This document shows, piece after piece, positions 23,801 through 33,930 of a DNA stretch of 64,000 bases. The stretch comes from Coptis chinensis. Its lineage: Eukaryota; Streptophyta; Magnoliopsida; Ranunculales; Ranunculaceae. The stretch lies in NCBI GenBank assembly GCA_015680905.1, contig CM027378.1, positions 14,799,001 through 14,863,000 on the forward strand, read 5' to 3'. Position 1 is the stretch's first letter; each line of letters starts with the position of its first letter. The notes beneath the pieces are model-generated. The model saw only the letters and a list, made by a program, of their open reading frames with translations. It ran no database searches and was not told the origin of the DNA. The position numbers were made by a program, and so were the translations under genes.

Positions 23801-24693
23801 TAAACTAATTAAGTAAAGGAAATGAACTAGGTTATCAAGAACTCTAATTTATTAATCTAATAAAAATCAATACAATAATGTAATACTGAATTTAAAACAA
23901 GAATAAAAACTAATTAATTAATCTAAAACTAGATCTAGAACTAAGGTTTAATGGCTACTTTTCTTATCCTAACTTAATTTATTTTCTAACCTAACTATCT
24001 ATATACAAAGAATCAAACTTTTGTTTTTATACTTTCAGATCCAAAAATCGTGCATGGGCTTGGAGCCATATTTTGGGCCGGAAAATCGGGCCCAAAACCC
24101 AATTCTTTCAGTCCGAAAAGGGCTCTTTAGCTAGATTTGGCTTCAACAGATGTTTCGTCCACTTCTGCTCCTCTGATTGGGTCAAGGCTTAGACCATTGG
24201 AAAGCTCTTTCCGAGCCGGTCGTTTTGACATAAGGTAGGCCCAATTACGAGGTCTGAGTCCAAAGATACGGCCTTCGGAAGTTCTACTGACTTTGTGTGC
24301 TGTTTCTGCCCGCGTCAACTTTTCAGCTTTTGACCGGGCTTTACAAAGGCTTTGTCTTCTTGAATTTTGGCCTTTAATCACGGAACTCCTTAGCAACCGA
24401 CCTTTGCTCCTTTATCTCGCTAAAGTGGCACATTTCTACACATCATGGACTTTGAAGCCTGAGATGCATAAAAAACACGTAATCAGTATTAACTCTTAAT
24501 TATTACTCACATAATTGGTCTAAAAGTATGATGGTTAAGGGGTTAAAACTACAGTTTTGGGCTCTTATCACTCATCATCATCATCACCCTCACTCACACC
24601 ACAAACTGACTTCTCCTTCTCTTCCTCCACATCATCCCAACCAAGAGAAACTTCGCGAATCTCATTTGATCGCATATCGTCTGAGTCAGACAT
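20863..24693 (-). pseudogene. opposite-strand, intron-containing gene of the Tat element
   Basis: ATG at 24693 opens an acidic N-terminus (MSDSDDMRSNEIREVS...GDDDE). After the nested solo LTR (23063-24570) is left out, the frame continues unbroken to 22454. It includes a globular block (VIVCERQLRAHMTIPFFKLV, GNMWRLFKVFDLL) resembling the domain in opposite-strand frames of plant Ty3 elements. An 83-bp GT-AG intron (22453-22371, phase 1) leads to a basic exon (KVIEKFARLIRAQKREK). A second intron (21542-21452) has a donor ATAAGT where GTAAGT is expected. The last exon (21451 to 20863) starts LIAGYQKLK and is a coiled coil, with a TGA at about 21415, two TAGs and an extra A near 21115. Frameshifts near 22060 and 21890 show decay. 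The role is unknown; nuclear or particle-associated functions are guesses. Confidence 0.7.
23063..24570 (-). mobile_element. solo LTR (1508 bp) of the Ty3/gypsy family seen at 2047-3446
   Basis: The reverse strand starts TGATAAGAGCCC at 24570 and ends CATTATCA at 23063. Perfect 5-bp target duplications CTCAT flank it (23058-23062 and 24571-24575). No internal domains remain, so this is the product of LTR-LTR recombination. Removing it restores a continuous opposite-strand reading frame, which independently supports the boundaries. Two minus-strand frames inside are chance. Confidence 0.93.
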
Positions 24694-25201
24694 CTTTCTC
24701 TTGTCACTCACAACTCCAACACCAAGCAACAAAACGAATGACCTAACAACTCAACAACAAAAAGCAAGAACGAAGCAGAGAGTGGAAGATCAACAATGGC
24801 AGAAAACTAACCTGAAAACTCTTGATGTAGTGAGTTTTTCTGAAAAGAAAAGCAAGAAATGGCTATTCAGATAGCCAGCGTTGTTTTGTATAACTGCCCC
24901 TCCAGTTCCCAAAGCGTTATGATTACACCCTAGCCCTAGCTACACACGACTTCCAACAAGCTGTCTTGTCTTTTCAAATCCCGAAAAAATGGGGCGGCAC
25001 GTTTCCTCTGCAACTGCTCAGATTTGCTCACGGGCCATACACGTGCTAACTATTATCGCACACCAGCTCACCAGATAGCACGAATCGATCTCTATAGTTC
25101 GTTGGGTATTTCCATTTACATCAGTTTGTCTCTTCATGCATACCCAACACACGCCACTGTGTTCTCTCAGCAGATCGCTTCAATGAACCGCACGACCTAC
25201 T

Positions 25202-25211
25202 GAGAGGGGGC
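25202..25211 (+). promoter_or_regulatory. polypurine tract of the Tat element
   Basis: GAGAGGGGGC lies just before TGTGTGAGGG. It is 50 bases ahead of the point where the two LTRs begin to match. If the LTR truly starts here, the 5' LTR has lost or replaced its first 49 bp. Confidence 0.6.
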
Positions 25212-25756
25212 TGTGTGAGGGAGTGATATTCTCATTTAGGAATATCAAGCACATGCTCAATGTGGTGGAAATACCACACCGGCCTATAACCTAGTTCTCC
25301 GACCTACATCGTTAGCTCGCGTCCATGAGCTACGGGATCGCTCCATAACAGATCGCATCACCACGCAGATCGTTCTATATCATGACTCAGCCTATCTTCT
25401 AGAAGCAATCATTACCAAAGCTACATTTACACAAACCACTGCTCGCGTCCATAAGCTACTAACCCCTGCTACTAATCCCCATCATTACAGCGTGCCTACC
25501 ACCACAGTTCTGACACACCTTCTAAATCTCCACCCTACATTTATGTTGATCTTTACACGTGTTGGGTTAAGATTCACTTTCACCATCTATAAATACCTCT
25601 CATATGAACTACGCCAGACTTGATTCTTCTCTCCCCCCAAAATCGAGAGATAGATACGTAGGCAGTTCGCTCATCAACGAACTTGGTCTTTCCCAAATTC
25701 AATCCCATTCTCCTCCTTCCCTTGTATGTAAAGGTGAACTAAAATGCTCCTTTACA
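25212..25756 (+). repeat. 3' LTR of the Tat element
   Basis: It aligns with 11937-12425 from 25261 onward and ends CTCCTTTACA at 25756. A TATA box is at 25588-25595. An open frame at 25604-25804 lies in the LTR and runs out of it by chance. Confidence 0.88.
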
Positions 25757-25985
25757 GTTGGATTAAAGTGTCAGACATATTTAAAACTGGGTAAATTACA
25801 TTGAAAGTAATAGATATGTGCACGAGTGGATTGATTTGAGTGAGTAAATGATAACATATACACAATCCTAAGAGAAAAATTGTTGTCATTTTTACTAATA
25901 ACACAAAAAATTAGGATTAGGATGTGAGGAGCTACATAATAAAACTATTCATAGAACTGTAGGCATGTATCATCCCCCTTTTTTT
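25757..25985. other. HyPRP-A flank between two insertions
   Basis: This short stretch aligns with 57410-57600 near HyPRP-B. Shared blocks include TAAATTACA-like, AATGTGCACGA-like, TTAGGAT and GCATGTATCAT. It is the remnant of ancestral flank between the Tat element and the cullin-bearing insertion. No gene is seen. Confidence 0.6.
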
Positions 25986-26455
25986 TTTGTTAATGGATAA
26001 TTTGGTTAAAATTGGAAAAACGTACAGAGAGGGAGAAACAAAAAGAAAATAATACACTTTATATATTAGGCCTTTGAAATGGATTTCTAGGAGCTACTAA
26101 ACTTGTTTGTAGTACGTTGCAACCTACATCTGTAGTACGTTGCAGCCTACATCTTCTATTCGCATCAGGAAGTGTGGTTTGACATGCTACCAAGCTTTAG
26201 CAAGAAATGGGCCTCAACCCCCTCAATCCAATCCGGTTATATGTAAACTCCTCCCTCACGAACATACCCATATAACCTCCCTATTATTTACACCTTCCTA
26301 ATTAATCTCCATGTTTTCCAGATTATGAGCAATTTGCGGTCTAATTCTTATCCCCCGAAATTTTCTATTTCCCATTCTACCCTTTTCATTAAATCAAATC
26401 CTTAAATTGGATTATACCTTTTTTCCATTACCTAGATCGTTTTTTTGTTACTAGG

Positions 26456-26940
26456 ATGAAATTAGAGCCACTTAAAACTGTTGGGCTACTTTGCTTCCAA
26501 GATTTGGTGTTTGAAAAAGTCAAAGTCAGTGTTAAAGATGTTGTAATTTGTTTAATTAACCGTGAGCGAGAGGGGGAGCTGATTGATCGAGCATTGTTGA
26601 AGGATGTGTTGGATGTTTTTGTTGAAATGGGGATGGGGGGAATGTATTGTTATGAAAATGACTTTGAAGCAGCGTTGCTTGATGATACTTCTACTTATTA
26701 TTGCATCAAGGGGAATAAGTGGATTGAAGAAGATTATTGTGAACTGTATATTTTGAAGGTTGAGGAGTGTTTGAGATTAGAGAAGGACAGGGTTTTGAGT
26801 TACTTGCATTCAAGCAAAGGAAAGAAAGGTTTTGGAGAGAGCTTAAAAAACAGTTGTATGTGAAACTACAGACAAGGCAGTGTCTAGAAAATGAACGCTC
26901 TCAGCTTGAAAATGAACACTGTCGTTTACTTTTTTCATCT
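26456..26940 (+). pseudogene. captured cullin-1 fragment
   Basis: Cullin-1 is the scaffold of SCF ubiquitin ligases. The fragment matches part of the N-terminal cullin-repeat region: VGLLCFQDLVFEKVKVSVKD, then REREGELIDRALLKDVLDVF, then YENDFEAALLDDTSTYY, then LRLEKDRVLSYLHSS. A frameshift near 26810-26850 is followed by ELKKQLYVKLQTRQCLENE, the next cullin block. Upstream is TTTTTTTGTTACTAG, which looks like an intron end retained before the exon. This suggests DNA-level capture rather than a processed transcript. The F-box- or ROC1-binding parts of the full protein are absent. Translation as a short peptide from 26456 is possible but unsupported. Confidence 0.85.
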
Positions 26941-27439
26941 AGGCACATTGTTTTGATCGTAGGCACATTGAATTTTCATAGTTGTTTTAACCTATGCAAA
27001 ATTGTATTTACATATAAAAATTTAGATTTTCGTAGTAGATTACTAAAAAAAACAATTCTAATATCAGACGTATGCTATGAAAATCTTAATTACACAAAAG
27101 ATTAACCTATGAAAATTTTAACCCGCAGAAGATGTGATGTAGGAGTTCTTTTTGTTCAAGATGGATAATGGCTATTGAAAAAATGAAAAAAGTACGGTTT
27201 ACAATAACATTTTCTTTTTTATATTGGACTACATTTATTTCCACAAAGATGAATAACAAATACGACTCATGAATTACCATTGTAATCATACAACTTTCAC
27301 TCAAACCAAATGCTCAAACCCTCGCATTTTTTTTGTATGTGATGACCTTGTATTATGCAAACTTAAAACTACATAGCAATATCACTGCATTTTCATAGAC
27401 GTTTTTTCTAACATCTGAGTTCTGAAAGGTGACACAGGC

Positions 27440-28400
27440 TATGCAACGAAAATTCATATTTTCATATGCAAATATGAATTTACATATGCAAATATAAAAT
27501 TTCATATACATTTTTTCTGACATCTGGCAGGTGACACAAGTTATGTAAATATGAATACATATATGAAAATATGAATTTACATATACACATGGATTCTCAC
27601 AAACGTTTTTTTTTTGTCATTTAACAGGCGACAGTTTATGCAAATCTGAACTTACATATGCAAATATGAATTCTGATAAACTTTTTTCTGACATGGCTAT
27701 GAAAATTTGACAAAGGTATCAGGCTCATTTTTTCCATTACATCCAGAATTCAAAGATCAAGAATTCAAACAAAATTAGTATTCAAAAGTTACATTCAGAA
27801 TTCAAAGACAAACTGACATTACATAAAAGATCAAAGATTTACGTCCTTAATTCAAACAAAATTAGTATTCCAAAGTGATCCACCAGACCACCAATAAAAC
27901 ACAACACATCATTTTATGATATTCTTTCTTTGCCTCTTCCTCCCCATTCAACTCAGTCTCTCCAATGTCTTTCAACAAAAACTATAAAAAATTTGTCCAA
28001 AAAGAGTTTCTTTCGTCTTGGTGATATGAACATCTCTAATTCTTCATTTGAACTCTTGAAAAAGTGCTAGCATTGACAAAACAGTATAACAAAACACCTT
28101 GGTAGAGCTAGTAGGTTTTACCTCCTGTTGCAATAAAGGGGAAAATAATAAATAAGTCTATTAAACTGACATTTCAAAATTTACTTTCACATATATGAAA
28201 ATACAAATTTACACAGCAAATTCAGCTATGCAAGTAAACATACGAAAATGTAAATTTACATAGTTATTATTGTAACCAAAACAGTACTGATGAAAGCAGG
28301 CATACATATGTAAATTTATATTCACATAGAAGTATGAATTTACATTCAAATTTGCACAGGCTATGTAAATATGATACAAATTCAAATCTTCATATCAACT
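27440..28400. repeat. degenerate AT-rich repeat array
   Basis: Variants of CATATGCAAATATGAATTTA recur many times. Longer units containing TTTTTTCTGACATCTGGCAGGTGACACA occur near 27403, 27518 and 27603. Such arrays are common in the subterminal parts of plant CACTA elements. Confidence 0.55.
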
Positions 28401-28884
28401 ACAGAGTGTGAACTTCATACCAACTACAGAGTGTCAACTAATATCAATTTCAGACAACTTAAAATATGATTCTCACCTTAGATTTCGTTTATTTACAAAC
28501 GAAATTAAAAATATATATATATATGATTTTTACCTTCGATTTGGTCTTTTTATCAGTAGTTGCTTTTCTTTTTGTTTGTGAGATGAAAACTTTCGATTTT
28601 TTTGTTTTGGTGAGTGTTTCTCTCTTATTTTTCGATTATTTTGTCATTTTTGCAAAATATCTAGGGTTTGAGAATGCGGCGAGAAGAAAGAGAGAAGATA
28701 AGTTTTAGATCTAGGGTTTTATGTGGGGGATATTTTAGTCAGTTTGGGTATTTTAAAAAAATAGGGGGTTTTTATGGGTTGGTACGTAATGAGGGGTTTT
28801 TTATGCTGGTTATGTATCAACCATGGAGATTAAACGCAAAAACTGCAAGCTTTAGTCCCTATTGTCAGCATGCATTGTTGTTGT

Positions 28885-30356
28885 TAATTTACTTTTCTTA
28901 GAACTTAAGAGAATAATCACATCTCAATTAAATGTAACTTAATCAAGCAATCCATTGCTTATGGAGTTACGTAGGCACGCATTATAATTGGAAAAGTACT
29001 TTCGTTACCGAGCCTTCCATTCCACCCCCAGACACAAATCACAACCATATTTTACTAGGACAATGAAAATTCCAAGAGGCTAACCTTAGCGGCTTAGCCT
29101 TATTACTACATACGGCAAAGTTGGCAAAGTTGCACAAATTAGTTAAACAGGTCTTCAGAGTTAAAAATTGATTTAGTTACTTCTAATTACATCTCCACAA
29201 ATCCGTAAAGGTAAACGCGTGAAAGTTAGGATATATATGGTGTCGACTGACTCTAGCATTGTAGTGAAAGTGTGAGACTGAATAGTGCCGGGGAAGGTGG
29301 AAAATTTGCGCTCATGCAAGGAAGCAAAACGATATGGAATTCCATATGAAATTATCAACATTCTGGCTGTCTTAGCACGTATTATGAAATTCTTCATTGA
29401 GGACAAAATATCTTTTATATATCAAACAAAATAAAGAACAGGAAAATGGAAAAGTCAGTTGAAGACGTAAGAGTGGGGGTTACATTGGCTGACTGCCATA
29501 TGAAGTCTACTGTTTAATTTTTCCCTAACAAGAAATTAAAGTCGTACGTCTAAGTCCAGGAAGATACTGTCGTCTCGATCAACCATAGATTGCGCAAGTC
29601 TAATAGCTAATATTGGGATACTGCAATGGTCTAATGCATAAAATGATATCCGGTTAAATGAACAGGTAATAAAACCACTGAATTGATTTGAGCAAGTTGG
29701 TGTGAAAAATTAAAACTACAAAGCAGACAAGCAGTATACTGAACAACATATAGCTTATGTTGGTTATCAACTAAAGATAATAGGGTTAACTCCATTAACT
29801 TCTTTCCTCAATTATCAACTGAAAACAGCTAAAGTTAGAGTTAACTGATCAGCCCATAATTGTTCGTATTTCAGTCCATTAACTTCCTTCCAATTTCACT
29901 TGCCCACTCATCAGTTTGTACTTCATATGCAAAGTAAGTAAAACCAAGTGAGTAGATTTGAGTATTTGACTGAACAAGTTGGAACTTGGATCTATCAATA
30001 AAAAGACCACACAAGTTTAATTAACGCAGCTCCAGCTCTTTACTATTAATGACACTATGACAGGAGGCAAGGGACCTCTCCAACCCGGCCTACTTGCTTA
30101 TCAAAAAAAAAAAAAAAAAGGTTTAATTAAAGACTTTTAAGCTATATATATACGAAAATCCTTGTGATGGGAAGATTGCAGATTGTCGATACATGATCCC
30201 CACCCCACATATATCCAAATATAGGAGCATGCATCACATCTTGTCCAGCTAAATCCATGGCCATTTAGCTTGACATTAGAGAAATTCTATTCACACATGA
30301 TTTTACTGCTAATCTTATATCAAATTCAAACAAGTCACTCGATCTCCTTAAATCCC
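28885..30356. other. upstream flank of HyPRP-A, aligned with copy B
   Basis: It aligns with 57640-58997 at moderate identity. Shared blocks include ATCTCCACAAATCCGTAA, CCATATGAAGTCTACTGTTTA-like, CGTCTCAATCAACCATA-like and AAATCCATGGC. Minus-strand frames at 29173-29406 and 57751-57999 fall here but are not conserved as proteins. No other gene is seen; upstream regulatory sites of HyPRP-A probably lie in the last few hundred bases. Confidence 0.55.
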
Positions 30357-30364
30357 TATAAATA
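30357..30364 (+). promoter_or_regulatory. TATA box of HyPRP-A
   Basis: TATAAATA lies 88 bp before the start codon, in CCCTATAAATAGGCACC. The same box occurs at the same relative place in copy B (58998-59005). Confidence 0.75.
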
Positions 30365-30451
30365 GGCACCCTCACTCATTACTCATTATATCACTCAAGC
30401 ACCTCTCATCCCGAGTCCTACTAAAAGTATACTACAAACAGTTAATAGGAG

Positions 30452-31051
30452 ATGGGTTCCAAAAGCCATGCAGCAGTAGCTCTTTTCCTCGCACTCAACC
30501 TCCTCTTCTTTTCCCTAGTCACTGCAACAAGCTGCCCTTGCACTAACCCTCCTCCTAAGCCAAAGCCACCTCCATGTCCTCCAAAGCATACTCCGACTCC
30601 TAGAACTCCACCTACACCTAAGCCAACGCCAACGCCTTCAACTCCTACTCCGATTCCTAAAACTCCACCTACACCTAAGCCAACGCCAACGCCTTCAACT
30701 CCTACTCCGATTCCTAAAACTCCGCCTACACCAACGCCAACGCCTTCAACTCCTACTCCGACTCCTAGAACTCCACCTACACCTACCGCGGGTACATGCC
30801 CAAGGGATGCGCTAAAGCTAGGTGTTTGTGCCAACTTGCTTGGTGGATTGATCGGTGTTGAGGTAGGTACTCCTGCGAACAGCCCTTGCTGCACCCTCAT
30901 CCAAGGACTTGCTGACCTTGAAGCAGCTTTGTGCTTATGCACTGCTATCAAAGCAAACATACTGGGTATCAATCTAAATGTCCCAATATCCCTCAGCTTG
31001 ATTCTCAACACCTGCGGAAAGAAGCTCCCATCTGGTTTCCAATGTGCCTAA
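30452..31051 (+). CDS. hybrid proline-rich protein (14 kDa proline-rich protein DC2.15-like), copy A
   Basis: Secreted cell-wall protein of the HyPRP group in the lipid-transfer-protein superfamily, 199 aa, no intron. Residues 1-26 form a signal peptide ([20 protein letters not shown]). Residues about 29-113 are a proline-rich domain of [13 protein letters not shown] repeats with an early CPC and PPCPPKH. Residues about 115-199 hold the eight-cysteine motif in order C, C, CC, CLC, C, C ([46 protein letters not shown]). The start is fixed by the signal peptide and by identity with copy B. Compared with copy B, two extra repeat blocks lengthen the proline domain by 33 residues. The cysteine domain differs at one or two positions. 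Typical roles are wall extension, defence or cold response; which applies here is unknown. A minus-strand glycine/valine frame over the gene is a shadow. Confidence 0.95.
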   Translation: MGSKSHAAVALFLALNLLFFSLVTATSCPCTNPPPKPKPPPCPPKHTPTPRTPPTPKPTPTPSTPTPIPKTPPTPKPTPTPSTPTPIPKTPPTPTPTPSTPTPTPRTPPTPTAGTCPRDALKLGVCANLLGGLIGVEVGTPANSPCCTLIQGLADLEAALCLCTAIKANILGINLNVPISLSLILNTCGKKLPSGFQCA

Positions 31052-31782
31052 GCAATTATGACTCCTTTTTTACTCCTATTGCGTCTTTATATAGTTTTGT
31101 TCCATTAGTGGGACTTCTTTTAGCCAAGTATTGGCATTGAATATCCTGTTGTTTTTCTTATCAATAACTCAATAATTTCTCCTTTGATACATTGAGAAAG
31201 GTTGAAGCTGATATGTAAATCATTTTCATTAATAGTTATGGATTATGATTGCCTCGCAACTTCCAGTCTGCCTTCATAATATCCAAAAATGATCAGCTGC
31301 TTCCAATTTCTGACCGATATGACAATTTTCTGTTCAGCTCTCTGATATTTACGAAGAATTAAATAATTGCATTTAAGATTTGCAATTATTAAAGACCTTG
31401 TGATTCGTAACTAGCCAGCCAATTAAAGTAACATTTAATTTCTAAACTCTAAATCCAGGTTCTTATGGATCCCTGGACCACATTTAACTCTACAAACGAA
31501 GGTTTTCAACCCTGTTTGGCTGCCCAACTAAGAAACATCCTTGAGTCCGTAGGCTCTAGAACAATCACCCTGGGTTCCTGAACCACCAGAAACATCGTAC
31601 CTTAAGCTTCAAAGGATATAAATGGTAACAAACATATTTCACGATTCAAACATTAATTTTTCGCATTTTAGTCAAGGAGCGAATCTCACAGTTTTTTCTA
31701 AAAAATATATACATGAACAACAGCGGCTAAGGATGAGTTTTAGCTTAAGTAGCTGATTAAACTGAAAAATGAGCATATAATG
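31052..31782. other. 3' UTR and downstream flank of HyPRP-A
   Basis: The first 250 bp are nearly identical to 59591-59840, with AATAATTTCTCC and a possible polyadenylation context near 31170. Identity then falls. It ends at the TAATG target duplication (31778-31782) of the next element. No further gene is seen. Confidence 0.6.
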
Positions 31783-32075
31783 TGTAGTTCGCAAAGAAGT
31801 TTCTTAAAGATAACAACGAAGAACTAATACAGAAAACTAATGAACACAGATCAAGATGAATTTGAATTGAGTTTTATTGCTTAAGAACAATGGAGTTTAC
31901 AATTTTCTCTCTTTCTCTCTTTCTCTCTCCTATGCTCTAGTTTATAGATTTTCTTTTTATGAAATCAGAACGAATCACTTTCTCCTTTTCCAGTCTTTAT
32001 ATAGTGTTGCACTTATAGCTTTGTCCAATCAGCTCCATATTTGGGCTGGAATATCGGGTTGACGATATTTGTCCA
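31783..32075 (-). repeat. 3' LTR of the gag-protease element
   Basis: It shares TGTAGTTCGCAAAGAAG through CCAATCAGCT and GATATTTGGGCTGGAATATC with 39219-39622. It lacks the stretch that corresponds to about 39463-39575. Confidence 0.85.
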
Positions 32076-32168
32076 AGGTGGTTCTTCATGTTGCTTCAGC
32101 TCTTGAGTGAACTTTACCTGCTCATGTATCTGCATATTGGTGTCGACAGGCAAAGCTTTCTGTAACTG

Positions 32169-32402
32169 CTAGTTAGAGCTTTCCAAGACGCCCCCAGTGT
32201 CTTGGTTCTTCTCCTTCATCATCCCCTTAACAGTGACAAAATTATACTTTTCTGACTCATACTGATCACCCCTAATCTCATGCAATCCATATGCGGTTGG
32301 GAATCGGATGACTTGGTAAAATGTACTGGGTACAGCACACATTTTGTGTATCCATTTCCTTCCCAATATGGCATTGTGATCGGACTGGTGCTTGATGACC
32401 AC
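32169..32402 (-). pseudogene. C-terminal protease segment of the gag-protease element
   Basis: The minus strand reads MVIKHQSDHNAILGRKWIH, then AVPSTFYQVIRFPT. This is the block that follows the active site in Tat proteases, matching YNTILGQRWIHQMQAIPST in the Tat element at 11937-25756. It is separated from the N-terminal half (ending near 37119) only by the nested solo LTR. Across that gap the frame is continuous when one target duplication copy is counted. It ends in a stop at 32169. Confidence 0.85.
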
Positions 32403-32547
32403 TATAACACCCCGTGTTTTTTTATACGTATTTTTCTATTTAATTAATTAATTTAATTATTTATTTTAAAAATTCGTCGGATTGGACTCGGGATACGTGG
32501 GCCGGTTTTGGGCCGAAGTGCGTGTTGGGCTTGGGTTTGGACCCAAG

Positions 32548-32556
32548 TATATAAAC
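32548..32556 (+). promoter_or_regulatory. TATA box in the long solo LTR
   Basis: TATATAAAC lies about 145 bp from the LTR start. A short frame opens at 32604 (ATGGAGGCAGAGAG) and ends near a CAGGTGAGTAG splice-donor-like site at about 32688. Acceptor-like TTTTGCAGGAGGG is near 36397, suggesting a spliced leader. Confidence 0.4.
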
Positions 32557-33930
32557 ACTTTTTCTAGAAAATAGGGTTCAGAAGATAATATAATATATTA
32601 AAAATGGAGGCAGAGAGAAACTGTTTTGCTTTGGAGAGATGGAGCGCGACGATTCAGGCTCGGAGGAATTGGTCGAGCTGTTCAGACAGGTGAGTAGCTA
32701 TTTTGCTATTTCACCGGATTTTTAGTTTACGTATATCGGGGTATACTGCCTAAGATACTGTTCATTATCCTGTTTTATTCGACGTTGTGCGGGTTGTATT
32801 TAATAAACTCTGTTCAATATCGGATTTTTATTAAACTGTTGAATCTCGACAGACGTCAATGGCGTCGCCAAACCCACGAGGACAAATCGTCCCGATGGTC
32901 TTGTTTAAACTCGCTTTTTGTTATATCTTGTGATGTTAGAGTTTAATGGGTTGTGGATGTATGTTGAACTCGGTGGTAGTGGGGAGTTTCGGGTTGCTTG
33001 AAACTTCAAGGACGCGAAATGGCGTTCTTGTGATAATGAGGGATTGGGGTTTTGGGATTTCGTTGTTGTGAACGGTTTGGTTTCGTTCTTGGGTTGGTTT
33101 TATTTGGTTTGGGGTTTGATGATGATGGGGGTCGTGTGTGGTCTTTGTGGAGAGCTTGGGGGGTGGTGTGAAGCTTTCCGCTTCAACAAATGGCGTTAAT
33201 GGCGCTTAAATCGCCAATAAAAGGATGGGGATTGTGAGTGTTGTGTTTTGTATTGATTGATTGATGGGGTAGGGTCGTGTGGGTGTGGGGGATGCTAATG
33301 GTGCTGTTGGAAGCTTGGGGGAAGCCATTAATGGAGGCCGAAATTAGTTCCAGATCTAGTTCTGGCGATGTTGGATTTAAGGATTTGTGATTTTCGGTTT
33401 CTTTAAAGTTGTATGGGTTGTTATGGGGAGTAAAACCGCTTGGTTAGATTGGTGGTTGTGTGAGAGGTGGTGGCCGGTCGGTTTTGGTGGTGGCTGATGG
33501 GTGAAGAAGATGAACAGTAACAAGCCGATTTGGGCTTGGGCCTTAGCTGTTTGTTTGGGCCGGTTTAGATTATTTTATGTGGGCCGAAATCTAATATTAA
33601 GTTTTAGGTTGGGCCAAAACTCTATTGGTTGATTTTGGGCCCGATTTTAGTTGGTTTTGTTTAGGGCCTTTTTCCAATTAGTCTATGGCCCAGTTTCCTT
33701 TGTTTTTGTTGGGCGGTTTGATTAAATTTTTGGGGCGAACCCATTTGTATTTTTTTTTTTTTTTGACCAGGTTTAACTTAAGTTTTGGGACCCGTTCTAA
33801 TATTAGTCTATGGCCCGTTTCATTTGTATTTTTGGGACCCGAACCCCTTAACCTGTTTTGGGCGGTTTTAATATTCTTGGACCAAATCCATATAATTTAA
33901 TATAGATCCAATAGGGTCGTAGAATAAATA

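Larger units (their letters stand above)
11937..25756 (+). mobile_element. Tat-lineage Ty3/gypsy retrotransposon (about 13.8 kb) with an opposite-strand gene
   Basis: The order is LTR, primer site, gag, protease, RT, RNase H, a second archaeal-type RNase H, integrase, a 7 kb 3' region, polypurine tract, LTR. The extra RNase H and the long 3' region with an opposite-strand gene are known traits of the Tat lineage. The LTRs match from TGTGGTGGAAATACC onward. The sequence flanking both sides resumes alignment with the HyPRP-B locus, which shows the empty site. No target duplication is visible; either a few bases were lost at one side or the 5' LTR start is incomplete. A solo LTR is nested at 23063-24570. 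The element is inactive because of nonsense codons. Confidence 0.9.
25986..28884 (+). mobile_element. unclassified insertion of about 2.9 kb carrying a cullin gene fragment
   Basis: Alignment with the HyPRP-B locus stops near 25975 after GCATGTATCAT. It resumes near 28885 with TTTACTTTTCTTAGAACTT, so everything between is absent from copy B. The insert holds the cullin fragment (26456-26940), a 23-bp tandem pair at 26109-26154 and an AT-rich array of degenerate ATGCAAATATGAATTTACAT units (about 27440-28400). Clear terminal repeats or target duplications were not found. The repeat array and captured host exon would fit a CACTA element, a Helitron or a Pack-MULE. Confidence 0.5.

Noticed and set aside
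29173..29406. Minus-strand frame with partial similarity to 57751-57999
   Set aside because: The similarity reflects the duplicated flank. The peptide is conserved only over a short end and both frames differ in length and start.
30442..31011. Minus-strand glycine/valine-rich frame over HyPRP-A (and the like at 59080-59550)
   Set aside because: It mirrors the proline-threonine repeat codons of the sense gene, with no start context or homology of its own.
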